DNA of 64,000 nt from assembly GCA_033064195.1 (NCBI GenBank), contig JARBJD010000184.1, positions 83,318 through 147,317 of the forward strand, written 5' to 3'. Numbering within the stretch: the stretch's first letter is position 1; each line of letters begins with the position of its first letter. Shown piece by piece: positions 47,901-57,401 of this stretch. The stretch is from Blattamonas nauphoetae (taxonomy: Eukaryota; Preaxostyla; Oxymonadida). Under the pieces are notes generated by a model. It did not search any database, had not been told where the DNA came from, and saw nothing but the letters and a program-made list of their open reading frames with translations. The position numbers and the translations under genes are program-made.

Positions 47901-49500
47901 GTTTGGTTCCGAATGTTCGATTCAATCGTTGTGAGGGGAGGTGATGAGAATGACGTGGAGTTCTGTTGACCTCCTGACAGAGATGACGAAGACGATGGGT
48001 TGGATTGTTGGGAAGCGTGGTCGGGAGATCGATGGTGGACGAGACGTCAGCAGAGCGAGGACATCTGGTCCATCGATGCGGAGAAACTCTGACAGGACAT
48101 TCATTGGCGTCCAGCTCTGAAAACCGAAGGGAGATGTTATCCTGTTCACAACAAGTTTGACGTACGCGAGGCAGAGCGTGTCAGATCGAGAAGCTCACCA
48201 GTGGGTTGTGGATTCGCTTTGTGGACGATGTTGTGTCGATTTGAACCAGAAAGAGAGTGATAAACGCCTCCTCCGTGAAACATTTGACCGGTTTTGGATG
48301 CTTCGATGTCGGGCCTGGTTTTCGTGGACTTGTTCTTGGTTGAGTGAGGATGCTCGGTAAAATATTGTGGAAGGTGCACGTAGTGAGCTGGAGGGATCCA
48401 AGAGAGGTTCCGATGAGGCCAACTGGTCCAGGTGAGTCTGCAGAGGCATATCTCGAGATCCAGCAGCATTATCGAACTTGACACTCGTTGATTAGAAATC
48501 AAGACAGTGTGAATCTGATATTGACGGTGTTGAATCTCTGTATTCGACAACTGGAGCAATCCATTGGTTTGGGAGAGAGTCGGCACCTTCTGGGAATGGA
48601 TTTCTTCGTCTGATAGCGAAAGAGACTAAAAGTTACCATATCCATAGATTAGAGCAGCCATTGGGATCATTTGTTGTTGATTTTAGCTCGTCTTTCAACA
48701 AGATTTGCCGGTGATGTGTTGGGCAGAGAAGGAGTCAGGGTGAGGCCATCCACAATCCATTGAGAATTGTGGCATCTATATTGATGGTTTTGAATTTAGA
48801 AATGTGTAAAGTGTTGTGTTTCCATTTCTCGATTCATTGTTCTGCGAGTCTAGATCCTTCATTATCCCAAAGTTGGGGAATGAAAATGAATGGCAGTCTT
48901 TTGTGTCTGATCCATGCAGTGAAAGGGGAACGGAGTCCAACACGGACATATTCGAAGAATGGACCCCGTGATTCAGGCGTCGACGACGATCTGTATTGTC
49001 GTGGTTTGTAGCTTTCGAAGGGACGAACAAATAGCTTACCACTGTGAAAAATCCACCAGCCTGACGATATTGGAATGCTTGTGAGCACGATATCAGCAGA
49101 TTTGATCCCGATTCATTTCGCGAATACGTCGGTGAGATCCAACTTCAATTTGAGTGAGTGAATTGGAACTGATGAACGAGTGAAATGAGATGAGGCGTGC
49201 TGGGTCAGAATGTGGCGACTTGGACATCGTTGAATGTACCGGGAGTTGGTCGATGGAAAGAGGCGACGCAAAGACGAACGATCAGGTGAGTCTCAACAGT
49301 CACATCGGCTAATCGTCCTTGATGGACAGAATTGAACGAGAAATTCATGTGTATTACTTCTGTTCCTCTCAGAGTGACAACACGATCGTTGCTTGACAGA
49401 CTTTGAATCGATCATGAAACGTCAACTCCTTTTTCTACTCAATGGACACTTATGTCTCATTTTAAGAATTTATGGATAATATGATAGTGAAATGATGATA
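47901..49500. other. no clear gene
   Basis: Short frames on both strands, possibly decayed continuation of the minus-strand sequence at 47.4 kb. Confidence 0.3.
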
Positions 49501-50097
49501 GATGTGTCATTTACCCGGTTCTGTCACCAACCCGGAACATGGGGTTGAAATAAACCATTTTGGTCAAACTAAGAAAAAAATAAAATTTTAAAAGAATCTA
49601 TCTTGGCGAATCAGAGAAAACATCGAAAAACCTCGTTTAAGGCCCTTTTGGTAGTGTGTCCAAATCATATCTCCACAACCTGCGGACCAATTTTGATGAA
49701 ATTTTCCACAGACACGTTTTTTTCGAGAAAAGAATTTTTTTGCACAACATTTGAAAAAATAATTGTGGGTATTTGGGAAGATGTGAAAAAACGCTGTTTT
49801 TCTCGACAAAAAAGTTTTTGGGAAAAAAAATTTTATTTTTTTTGTGTGTCTTTTTTCGATATATTCTCGATAAAAATGCATTTTATTTGGTGTAAAACGG
49901 ATATCTGGATGTGGAGATACGAGCTGAAAAAGTTTGAAAAAATGTGTGTGTTCCTGCTGTTTACAGTATTTCGAGGTTTTCTCCGATTCCCCGCGGAATT
50001 GAGATCTCAAATTTTATTTTTTTCTTAGTTTGACCAAAACGGTTTGTTTCAACCCCATGTTCCGGGTTGGTGACACGGACCGGGTTAATGACACATC
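49501..50097. mobile_element. MITE, 597 bp with long (about 88-bp) inverted repeats
   Basis: The left end GATGTGTCATTTACCCGG and the right end (reverse complement GATGTGTCATTAACCCGG) extend as imperfect inverted repeats of about 88 bp, including ACCCGGAACATGGGGTTGAA and TTTTGGTCAAACTAAG. TA lies outside both ends (49499-49500 and 50098-50099). The AT-rich centre has frames on both strands but no transposase motif. It lies just left of the virus-like block and may have inserted into it. Confidence 0.88.
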
Positions 50098-50138
50098 TAT
50101 GAAATATTGCGAAATAAATGGAAATTATAAGGTGGAAA

Positions 50139-50192
50139 TTTGGTGGGATCAAAAAAGGGTGGGATCAGTGGGATCAAATCAGAAGCCTGGAG
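50139..50192. repeat. repeat end shared with 6431-6482
   Basis: The order ggtgggatca, ggtgggatcagtgggatca and aatcagaagcctgg matches the repeat at 6.43 kb with C/G differences. It ends about 30 bp before the first likely start codon of the next gene and may have replaced its promoter. Confidence 0.45.
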
Positions 50193-50223
50193 ATCAAACA
50201 TCAGTATCAAACTTAACAATCTC

Positions 50224-50781
50224 ATGAATCTAATGTGCGTATTCCCAGAAAGACCAAATGAATGTACAGTCTTCAGAAATCCTCACTATGTTGGTCAATT
50301 CGAAATGCTTGGATCCAACTTTCCTAATTTCCCAATGTCAACTATATCACCAGAGTTCTATCAAATGATGATGGTGAATGGTGACTTCATTGGTTGTTCC
50401 GCAACGGAAGAGTTTGAGAATTCGATTTGTTCAACTCGAGTGTTTGACTATAGAGGAAAGGATTACAAGAGAACAAAATCAGTTACAGATGCAACTTGTT
50501 TCACCTTTGTGGTTCCAACAGATCGAAGTGAAATCGCTGGTGGTGAAGAAGGTATTTCGACAGCTGAATCAGTGAATATTGTCTACAGAGGAACACCGAT
50601 CAATCAAGGTGAACTCGATCCATATTTCACGTCAACTCCGGAAGGTCCTCCTCCACCAATATTGGCATTGCATCAGGCTACATACTGGCTGTTCTGGATT
50701 GAGAATGGACAGCCACGAGTGCGATATGTCATTGATCGTCGACTCCAAGAAGTATATGAAGAAGTGAAGAGAGGTTATTGA
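50224..50781 (+). CDS. unidentified protein of the virus-like block (A)
   Basis: The frame extends upstream to 50140, but that part lies in a dispersed repeat. The ATG at 50224 is therefore preferred, giving 185 residues. The protein looks globular: aromatic-rich segments (FRNPHYVGQFEMLGSNFPNF, CFTFVVPTD), a Pro run (GPPPPI) and a C-terminal YWLFWIENGQPRVRYVIDRR. No signal peptide or membrane segment. It ends with TGA inside the ATGCTTCGCAT motif also found at the end of the next gene. Position beside a fibre-like gene and the polymerase suggests a Polinton accessory or structural protein. This is an inference; no family was recognised. Confidence 0.6.
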   Translation: MNLMCVFPERPNECTVFRNPHYVGQFEMLGSNFPNFPMSTISPEFYQMMMVNGDFIGCSATEEFENSICSTRVFDYRGKDYKRTKSVTDATCFTFVVPTDRSEIAGGEEGISTAESVNIVYRGTPINQGELDPYFTSTPEGPPPPILALHQATYWLFWIENGQPRVRYVIDRRLQEVYEEVKRGY

Positions 50782-50795
50782 TGCTTCGCATTTCA
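50781..50795. terminator. stop-codon-overlapping motif, copy 1
   Basis: ATGCTTCGCATTTC begins on the last base of the TGA stop of gene A. ATGC/GCAT can pair across TTC. The same motif sits on the stop codon of gene B. A 3'-end signal is inferred from position only. Confidence 0.4.
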
Positions 50796-50850
50796 AAGAT
50801 GACGAAGTTATGTTACTAAATCGACTATTTTATTTTTGTAGAAAACAACG

Positions 50851-51261
50851 ATGGTGAAGCGAAATTTCTCAACTCAGAATTCTCACACTGCTCAACTCCC
50901 TCCTGATTTTACCAATTCAAGAAAACAAAAATATGTTCACTTTCTTGACTGCAAACTCATCCATGTGAAAGAAGAGATTAATGGTTCTACAACAGTGATA
51001 TCAAAAGACATTCCTCAACACATTCCAATCCATGGTGATTGGATTCAAACTGACGCATTCAATGACTCGTATGTTGCTTTCTGTAATGAACAGATTGCGA
51101 AGCGAAAGAAGTGGGAATTAACTACTCGACAATCAATTGTGAAGATCTGGTTCAAAGACAGTTCTGGTGAATCAATTGAGATGGAAACAACGGAGACAAT
51201 CAATGGAAAAATAACCAAAGAGTACTATGAATTTCTGGTTGATCTCATGTTGGAGTATTAA
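50851..51261 (+). CDS. unidentified protein of the virus-like block (B)
   Basis: 136 residues, starting 69 bp after the previous gene. The short gap has a T-rich tract (ttttatttttgtag) before the ATG. The sequence is polar, with a Trp/Phe-containing C-terminal half (WELTTRQSIVKIWFKDSSGE) and ends LVDLMLEY. No membrane segment or known motif. The stop codon overlaps the same ATGCTTCGCAT motif as in gene A. Same orientation and spacing suggest the two are expressed as a pair. Convergent with the S74 fibre-like gene on the other strand. Confidence 0.6.
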   Translation: MVKRNFSTQNSHTAQLPPDFTNSRKQKYVHFLDCKLIHVKEEINGSTTVISKDIPQHIPIHGDWIQTDAFNDSYVAFCNEQIAKRKKWELTTRQSIVKIWFKDSSGESIEMETTETINGKITKEYYEFLVDLMLEY

Positions 51262-51275
51262 TGCTTCGCATTTCT
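51261..51275. terminator. stop-codon-overlapping motif, copy 2
   Basis: ATGCTTCGCATTTC begins on the last base of the TAA stop of gene B. It lies in the convergent gap to the S74 gene and is nearly palindromic, so it could serve both strands. Confidence 0.4.
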
Positions 51276-51282
51276 AGTATGA

Positions 51283-52146
51283 CTATGTCATGGTATTAGT
51301 CAATGAGTTATATTTTTGTATTAATTCATTGATGAGTGTCTGTTGATGTCCGACGATAGAGGATAATTCCTGAATGGCTTTGATACAGAAGCAAGAGAGT
51401 TCTGCACAATCAACTTGAAGACAGTCTGGATTGGAATCGTTCACGACTTCAGGGAATATTGCTTGGATCTGTTGAGCAATTACACCAATGTGTTTCTTCT
51501 CTCTTTCCTTCTTCAAGCATTCACATTTCTCTTTGCAGTTCTTCAAGTGTTCTTCATCTGTCTCATTCGCAATTTGCTTTGTGACTTTGTTGATCTTCGA
51601 GTCGAATGTGTTGAACTGATACTGCACGATTTCCACTTTATTCAGTTGTTCAAGAACATCAGGGTATGGCTCAATATTTCTTTTCACTCTTCGGTCTGAT
51701 AGCTGAGAAAAACTTCCTGTTGTGGATGTAGAAAACACTCCTGAACCAGTATCCTCGTCATAGTAATAGATTGCTGGTCTGTCACATGGAGACCACATAA
51801 TGATACCATCACCTTTGAACTGAATTCCTGAGGTTTCTGAAATTGATTGTGAAATGGAAAGGCCAGAAAAGAATGTTGATGATGGATATGTTCCAGGATA
51901 CTTCGGAAGTGATCCCTCTGAAATGTTCCAATTCGCTCCATTCACATTGATCAATCCTCCAATTGTTGGTGTTGCAATACCAGCTGAACAAGTGATTGAT
52001 CCATTTGCGCTCACCACTTTCTGTATTGAGGATATCGCTGCCTTGTGCGCTTCTGTTGTCTTCTGAAGTGAGTCAATCACTGCTGCATTTTCACTGGTTG
52101 TCGAGAGATTATGATAGTAGTATAGAAGGCGAAAGTAGAACCACAT
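51283..52146 (-). CDS. fibre-like protein with C-terminal S74 (endosialidase-type) chaperone domain
   Basis: Read from the ATG at 52146, 287 residues. In-frame GTG codons at 52161 and 52158 are not used. An N-terminal hydrophobic/aromatic segment (MWFYFRLLYYYHNL) is followed by a helical part and a Gly/Ser/Thr-rich beta-type region, as in viral fibres. From about residue 150 the pattern is that of a peptidase S74 intramolecular chaperone: SDRRVKRNI with the candidate autocleavage Ser-Asp, VEIVQYQFN, HIGVIAQQIQAIFPEVV, and a C-terminal helix for trimerisation. The known role of S74 domains is to fold trimeric tail-spike or fibre proteins and then cut themselves off. A Cys-rich Glu/Lys insertion (ETDEEHLKNCKEKCECLKKE) precedes HIGV. 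Intact. It would act in a virion or on the cell surface. Confidence 0.8.
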   Translation of the reverse strand: MWFYFRLLYYYHNLSTTSENAAVIDSLQKTTEAHKAAISSIQKVVSANGSITCSAGIATPTIGGLINVNGANWNISEGSLPKYPGTYPSSTFFSGLSISQSISETSGIQFKGDGIIMWSPCDRPAIYYYDEDTGSGVFSTSTTGSFSQLSDRRVKRNIEPYPDVLEQLNKVEIVQYQFNTFDSKINKVTKQIANETDEEHLKNCKEKCECLKKEREKKHIGVIAQQIQAIFPEVVNDSNPDCLQVDCAELSCFCIKAIQELSSIVGHQQTLINELIQKYNSLTNTMT

Positions 52147-52192
52147 TGGCAAAGACACCACTTCTATAGCTTTTTCTCCATGCCGATTGACA

Positions 52193-52510
52193 ATTCAGAA
52201 AATACATGAAGTAAAAGTCATTTTCATTTCAGAAAGTTGTCAATCTAAGAGAAATATTCTCTTCCAGAGTTCAGTTACTTCATACTTTCAAGTTGAAGCA
52301 AAATTTCGAAAATTTTCAAAAATGCAAAAACCTTGATTTTGGCGGAAGCTGGTGTATTTTTTCAAGGTTCCGAAGGTTGCGACCCTTCTCATCGGTCCCT
52401 TTTAGACCGGCATCGGAACTCATTTTTATCGGTTTGAGATCCGGAGACGTACGTTGGTCTTGCCAAGGGCCTAGACCATGCCAAAGGGCAGTGATATGTG
52501 AAATTAAATG
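52193..52510. other. no gene; AT-rich spacer
   Basis: Nothing recognisable apart from short frames. Confidence 0.4.
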
Positions 52511-52592
52511 CTTCCGCCAGGAATTGAACTTGGGACCTTCAGCTTAGTAGTCGTAGTGCGTGCACTCACTACTACCACTAAACTATCCGGTC
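52511..52592 (-). ncRNA. tRNA-like sequence (A- and B-box), possible SINE head or tRNA relic
   Basis: On minus, TAGTTTAGTGGTA resembles the A box and GTTCAATTCC the B box at tRNA spacing. The T arm can form four of five pairs, and GTAGTG/CACTAC could form an anticodon-type stem, but with an eight-base loop. The acceptor ends do not pair. It is therefore probably not a functional tRNA. Confidence 0.35.
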
Positions 52593-52619
52593 TTGAAAAT
52601 ATCCCGGAAAATCAGAAGC

Positions 52620-52880
52620 CTTGTACCCGAAAAAAGTACTATATAGCAGATTTAAAATTTGAAAACTTGGTCAATAAATTCAATATATAGCAAAATTGCT
52701 GACGTGAAAAAGTCGTGCTTTTTAACGAGGGTAAAAAAAGTGACCAAAAAAAGTACTATATAGCAGATTTGAAAATTTGAAAAAGTGGCCAAAAAAAGTA
52801 CTATATAGTAAAAGTCGCTCCCGTGAAAAAGTCGTGCTTTTTAACGAGGGTAGAAAGGTGGACAAAAAAAGGAATATATG
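52620..52880. repeat. imperfect tandem duplication
   Basis: AAAAAGTACTATATAG occurs three times (near 52633, 52747 and 52794), and GTGAAAAAGTCGTGCTTTTT twice (near 52703 and 52823). The two long units are about 120 bp apart. AT-rich, no coding potential. Confidence 0.6.
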
Positions 52881-52931
52881 GCAGATCTGAAAATTCGAGG
52901 TACAAGGCATTGGAAAAATCTGGCATTTCCA

Positions 52932-53014
52932 GGACCTCCTAGCACAGTAGGTAGAGCGGGAGGTCTAAAGGTACACTCGGCCTTTGAGCCGTGGGATCGA
53001 ATCCCGCCATCGGC
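52932..53014 (+). ncRNA. tRNA-like sequence, opposite orientation
   Basis: TAGCACAGTAGGTAGAGC resembles a D arm with A box, and GTGGGATCGAATCCCGC a T arm with B box and a nearly complete stem. The acceptor and anticodon stems do not form. It faces away from the tRNA-like sequence at 52.5 kb, with the duplicated AT-rich unit between. Confidence 0.35.
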
Positions 53015-53125
53015 AAAACTTTCGGCAAAATTTCAAAACGTTCACAACAAAAATTCAAAAATTCAAAAATTCAAATTTCAAAAATTCAAAAAATTCAAAA
53101 ATTCAAAAATTCAAAATTTCCAAAA

Positions 53126-53452
53126 AAGTTGAAGTATGATACCTCGACGCATTTTCCCTTGATACTCAGGCAAAATGGTGCCCTCGTGGCTAATACGTAG
53201 AACGAATTGAAGGTTGGATTGGAGCGGGACGAGCTGGGAGGCTGTCCCCGGGGGTTCACTGTGGGCATCACTTCAATGTGACCGTAAATCATGCCCCCCC
53301 CAATACCTTAGCCCTTCAAGGAATTCGCCAGCAGTAGTCATTGAGTAGGATCACGATAGAATGATCCCCAAAGGAGTATCGGGTTGTCCTACGGTACAAT
53401 CATACAAACTTGAATGAATGATTGAATGATGAAGACTTGAATGATGAATGTT
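53126..53452. repeat. about 330-bp direct repeat, copy 1
   Basis: Begins aagttgaagtatgatacctc. It shares with copy 2 the segments tgatactcaggcaaaatggt, acgaattgaaggtt and, near the end, gagtaggatcacgatagaat and gggttgtcctacggtacaat. It closes with tgaatgat-type short repeats. Confidence 0.85.
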
Positions 53453-53460
53453 TGAATGAC

Positions 53461-53790
53461 AAGTTGAAGTATGATACCTCGACGTAATTTCCCTTGATAC
53501 TCAGGCAAAATGGTGCCATCGTGACTGATGCGTAGAACGAATTGAAGGTTGAATTGGAGACGGTGGATTTCTAGGAATCCGCCCCGGGGTTCATGTTGGC
53601 TTCAGATTCTCGACAGAGAGTTTGACCGTAAATCATGCCCACCCAAGACTTAACCCTTCAAGGACTTCGCCAGCAGTAGTCATTGAGTAGGATCACGATA
53701 GAATGATCCCCAAAGGAGTATCGGGTTGTCCTACGGTACAATCATACAAACTTGAATGAATGATTGAATGATGAAGGCTTGAATGATGAA
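53461..53790. repeat. about 330-bp direct repeat, copy 2
   Basis: Same order of blocks as copy 1 with scattered changes and a different middle (about 53560-53620). It lies immediately upstream of the first polymerase block. Confidence 0.85.
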
Positions 53791-53950
53791 TGATGAATTG
53801 AATGAATGAAAGACGAATTGAATGAATGAATGAAAAAATGAAACTTGGAAGAAAGAAGCAAAAAAGAAAGAAACAAGATGAAAGCTGGCACAACAAGGAA
53901 CAAAAAGTTCCAACACCTCACTTCACATTTCATTTATGATTTTTATTTTT

Positions 53951-53972
53951 TTGATTTTTTAATTTGTATTAA
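53951..53972 (+). promoter_or_regulatory. promoter-like motif, copy 1
   Basis: TTTTTTAATTTGTATTAA directly abuts the ATG at 53973. The same block stands before four other genes of this region. Confidence 0.65.
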
Positions 53973-54362
53973 ATGACAACAGTGAATACTACATACGAAC
54001 GACGTCGAACAGAAGCCAAGCAAGCATTAATACAGTCAATGAAAGAAGAGAACTGTGAACTTGTCTCTGAGTATGTCAGACATAATATCCCAGTCATCTA
54101 TGTTCATGAAGGTGTTGAGTGGAGGATAAAACCAAAGTTGTGGAATCAAGGAAACAGACCACACATGTCACAACGTCGACACTACACTCAATCGTTTGTG
54201 GAGAATGAACTGAGGAAGTACAACTGTGAGCTCGTTGGTAAGTACAAGCAAGTCCTGACACCATTCACATATCGAGAAATTGGTGGAACTGAAGTCTTCA
54301 AAGTGCGACTTGATTCCTGGTTAAAGGCAAAGAAGAAGCCACATTTGAGGAAGCCAAAATAA
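53973..54362 (+). CDS. two-repeat small protein of the Polinton-like block, copy 1
   Basis: 129 residues made of two diverged copies of a ~45-residue unit. The first copy has NCELVSEY, then VIYVHEGVEWRIKPKLW and a RPH ending. The second has NCELVGKY, then PFTYREI, FKVRLDSWL and PHLRK. This resembles a beta-rich domain common in large-virus and endonuclease-associated proteins (pattern yeLlseY...v.y.c..g.ew.i.p..w...RPh), but without its usual Cys pairs. The ATG follows the promoter-like motif directly. The polymerase gene starts 43 bp downstream, as in the second block. Function unknown; DNA binding is a guess from the basic character and context. Confidence 0.75.
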   Translation: MTTVNTTYERRRTEAKQALIQSMKEENCELVSEYVRHNIPVIYVHEGVEWRIKPKLWNQGNRPHMSQRRHYTQSFVENELRKYNCELVGKYKQVLTPFTYREIGGTEVFKVRLDSWLKAKKKPHLRKPK

Positions 54363-54385
54363 TCACTCAACTTTTTTTATTTTTT

Positions 54386-54405
54386 ATTTTTTTAATTCGT
54401 AGTAA
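54386..54405 (+). promoter_or_regulatory. promoter-like motif, copy 2
   Basis: TTTTTTAATTCGTAGTAA directly before the ATG at 54406. One base differs in the core (TTCGT for TTTGT). Confidence 0.6.
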
Positions 54406-56544
54406 ATGACACAACTCTGGAAAGTGAAGGAACAAATCAGAGAAGTTAGAGAACTATTTCCAAACACTCAATTCGCATTTACTGATGGTCGAACATACAA
54501 ACCTGACAGCACAAACAAGCAACATCACTATTCATTTCTCCTGGCAATGCTTCAACACCCAGATGTCGGATATCGAAATCCTAATCCAACAGCATATCTT
54601 AATGTCAATTTAATTCCGAAATTCCTGAATGAAGTGAGAAATCGACGACAGATGGATCAAGCACAATTCATTCAGAGACAGAATGAACAGAACAACAATG
54701 CAAAGATGAATGAAGAGGATAAAAATGTAATCATCATTGACATGAAAGCAAATCCAAGAGTGAACGAAACTGAATTGAAGAAGCATGTGTTCAAGATCAC
54801 GAGGAAACTGAAGTCGATAGAAGAGAAACTGATGGATCACTGGACGAAGAATCTGTTGATTATTCAGAAGAAGAATGAACAGATGGAATCAAGAAAAGTG
54901 AAGCAGTTTGATGGATTCAATGAATGCTTCTTACTTGCTGAACCACGAGACAAACTTGGATTCAATGAATGTTTGACAAATGCACGAAAGAAGTTCAAGA
55001 AGAATGAGGTCGAGAAGGTTGAAGATAATGGAAAACCATATCAGTTGTACTTCCACAATCATCTGAAGAACGTTGAGGAAATCACAACCTTCATCAATGC
55101 TGTGTACAACAAAGAGAAGGATCGTCCATTCAAGATCAGTATCGACTTTGGAAAGATCGTAGAAAGAAAAGACAAAGAAGAAACACTGTACAATGACTTC
55201 AGACCAGAATTGGAGAACACATCAAAGAGTTTCCCAACCGTGATAAGAAGTGAAGCAGACATCAATGAGTATTCCAAGTCTGCAATCAACCTTATCAAAG
55301 AATCACAAGAGAGAACACTGATGGATACGAAGACAATGTTCATTGCTTTCCACTCCATTCTGGTTGCAGTGTACAGATTCCCAGTTGCAGGAAAAGCTAA
55401 TGCCATTCTCACTGAACACATAAAAACATACAACGTTCGGTACATCGATTCTGAGTACAACATCTGCTTCTTTCAAGCACTATCATTCCTCACTCTGCCT
55501 GAGGTTCCAAAGAAGAAGATCTCAATCAATATGAGAAACAGTGAAACTTATCGATTGTTTGCACAATGGATGAATCTCACACATCTCAGATCACATCAAT
55601 TAACACCACATTTACGACAGTATCCTGGATTTGATATTGCTTGTGATTTGGAGAAAGCAATGCAAGTATTCAACATCACAGTTCACATTTATGAATTCGA
55701 TGAAGACAAGAAGCGATACTTCCTGAGTCAATCATATGTCAACGAGAATGATGATGCAAGAGTTCTACCCATTCTGATGATTCCACTCACTGCAACTCTC
55801 GTTCATGTAATGTACATTATTGATCCTGAGAAATTAACTGGATATAAACTCTGTCCATATTGTCAATCTAGAGGATTCCAAGTCAAAGATTCTCACTTCA
55901 AGACATACTACGAGAAACATCTCAAAGAATGCAAAGAGCTTGATGGAAAACACGTGAAGTAGATCTCCCTTGACAAAACACCACGACCGTATGTTCCACA
56001 TATTCTCAACAATAAGACTCATGAATTTCTGATGGCACATAAGAGACAAGACGAATTCAAACCAACACAATACTACATTACATATGATTTCGAAACGATG
56101 GAGGATCTCATTCTTGACAATCTATTCTCTGATGAGAACACTCAATTGATCTCACACTTGAAGCCTCTCTCTGTTGCATCAGCAATCAAGACAAAATCAA
56201 GTGTGAAGTCAATATACTTTGATCTTCGAAATGGAAAGGACTTTGTGAAGCAATGGATCGGAGAACTCTTCAAATATGCTGAGACAGTTCGAGAGAACAA
56301 CATGTATGAAGATCCTGAAATACCTTCACAAAATGAAGTCAGTGTCATTGGATTCAACAGTTCCAGATTCGACATCAATCTCATCTTCCGTGATCTCGTT
56401 GACAAGGATTGGAAAGTGGTGAGCTTCCTTGGATCCACAACCAAGTACAAACAAGTTTTGATTAGACACGAGAAAACACAACAGGCACTTCGGTTCATTG
56501 ACATGAGTAGTGGTATAAGCGAAATGGGAACCAAACTGGCATAG
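54406..56544 (+). pseudogene. Polinton-type DNA polymerase B, copy A (nonsense codon, truncated)
   Basis: The frame begins at the ATG after the promoter-like motif. An in-frame TAG at 55960-55962 stands where the second copy has AAG (Lys). The frame then continues to about 56505, where homology to copy B stops abruptly after RFIDM. Present: the N-terminal Lys/Glu-rich region; an OTU-like segment (YNICFFQALSFLTLP... LVHVMYIID); a CPYC...H...C zinc finger; and the first two exonuclease motifs (YDFETMED at about 56083, FNSSRFD at about 56353). Missing: the third exonuclease motif, the HNH-like module and the whole polymerase domain. The enzyme would replicate the element by protein priming; this copy cannot. 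Last residues (to 56544) are unrelated sequence. Confidence 0.85.
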
Positions 56545-56790
56545 GTGATACTCCTAGGAGAATTGGAACGAGAAATCATTTTGAATCTCAGAGCCAATTG
56601 ATTTTTTTTAATATGACTCATTCTAATTTCCATCTCACTTACTACTGAAAATATTGACATTTCAGAGTAGTCAATATTTGGCCGTAAATTCAAAAATAAA
56701 GACGAAAAAGGGACCTCTTGAAAAGTGTCTTTTTTGAAGCAAATTTTGAGTACTTTTAGAAAACAACGTCGATTTCTTTTTTTATTCAAT
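56545..56790. other. spacer with short inverted repeat
   Basis: AT-rich. AATATTGAC and GTCAATATT at about 56646-56682 can pair. No gene. Confidence 0.4.
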
Positions 56791-56807
56791 TTTTTAATTT
56801 GTATAAA
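56791..56807 (+). promoter_or_regulatory. promoter-like motif, copy 3
   Basis: TTTTTAATTTGTATAAA directly before the ATG at 56808. It decides the start codon: the upstream TTG at 56799 lies inside the motif. Confidence 0.6.
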
Positions 56808-57401
56808 ATGAGCAGCGTCTTGACACCAACACAACTACTGGAAATTTTGGACAAAGAAGATTTGAAAATGAAATCACCTCCAACTCTCAATCGACAAGGA
56901 ACAACATATCTCACAGGAAGCACTTTCGAATACTATCTCGAAGAGAAACCAGATGAAACTTATCAAGTGTACGTCAATAGTTTCGTCAAAGGATACAGAC
57001 CACATCTGAATCGCCAGAAATATCTTCGACCAGCAAATCGTTGTACAAAAGAGAAGCTTATTGAATCAATGAAAAATGAGAATTGTGAACTCATTTCTGA
57101 ATACACTCATTCAAGTACTCCAGTAACATATCGACATGAAGGAATTGAATGGATAGTGATCCCATCAAAATGGATGAAAGGATTCAGAACTCATCAGAAC
57201 AAACGAAAACGATACACACAATCGTTTGTTGAAAATGAATTGAAAAAAGAGAATTGTGAACTCATTGGAACATACACAAAGGTACTTGAGCCATTCAAAT
57301 ATCGCGATTTACGAACAAAGAATGAGTATTACGTTCGCTTGGACAATTGGTTGTATTTTGGAGACCGTCCTCACTTGAGAAAGTACCACGAAAGGTCATG
57401 A
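56808..57401 (+). CDS. three-repeat small protein of the Polinton-like block
   Basis: 197 residues. After about 40 N-terminal residues there are three units of the repeat seen in the two-repeat proteins. Unit 1: FEYYLEEKPDETYQVYV... YRPHLNRQ. Unit 2: NCELISEY... YRHEGIEWIVIPSKW. Unit 3: NCELIGTY... PFKYRDL and VRLDNWL... RPHLRK. The linker RYTQSFVENELKKENCEL is shared almost unchanged with the other two proteins. It is thus a longer paralogue, not a fragment. It follows the truncated polymerase copy A rather than preceding a polymerase. Intact. Function unknown. Confidence 0.75.
   Translation: MSSVLTPTQLLEILDKEDLKMKSPPTLNRQGTTYLTGSTFEYYLEEKPDETYQVYVNSFVKGYRPHLNRQKYLRPANRCTKEKLIESMKNENCELISEYTHSSTPVTYRHEGIEWIVIPSKWMKGFRTHQNKRKRYTQSFVENELKKENCELIGTYTKVLEPFKYRDLRTKNEYYVRLDNWLYFGDRPHLRKYHERS

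Noticed and set aside
52511-53014. Functional tRNA genes
   Set aside because: A- and B-box-like sequences are present, but acceptor stems do not pair and anticodon arms are irregular.
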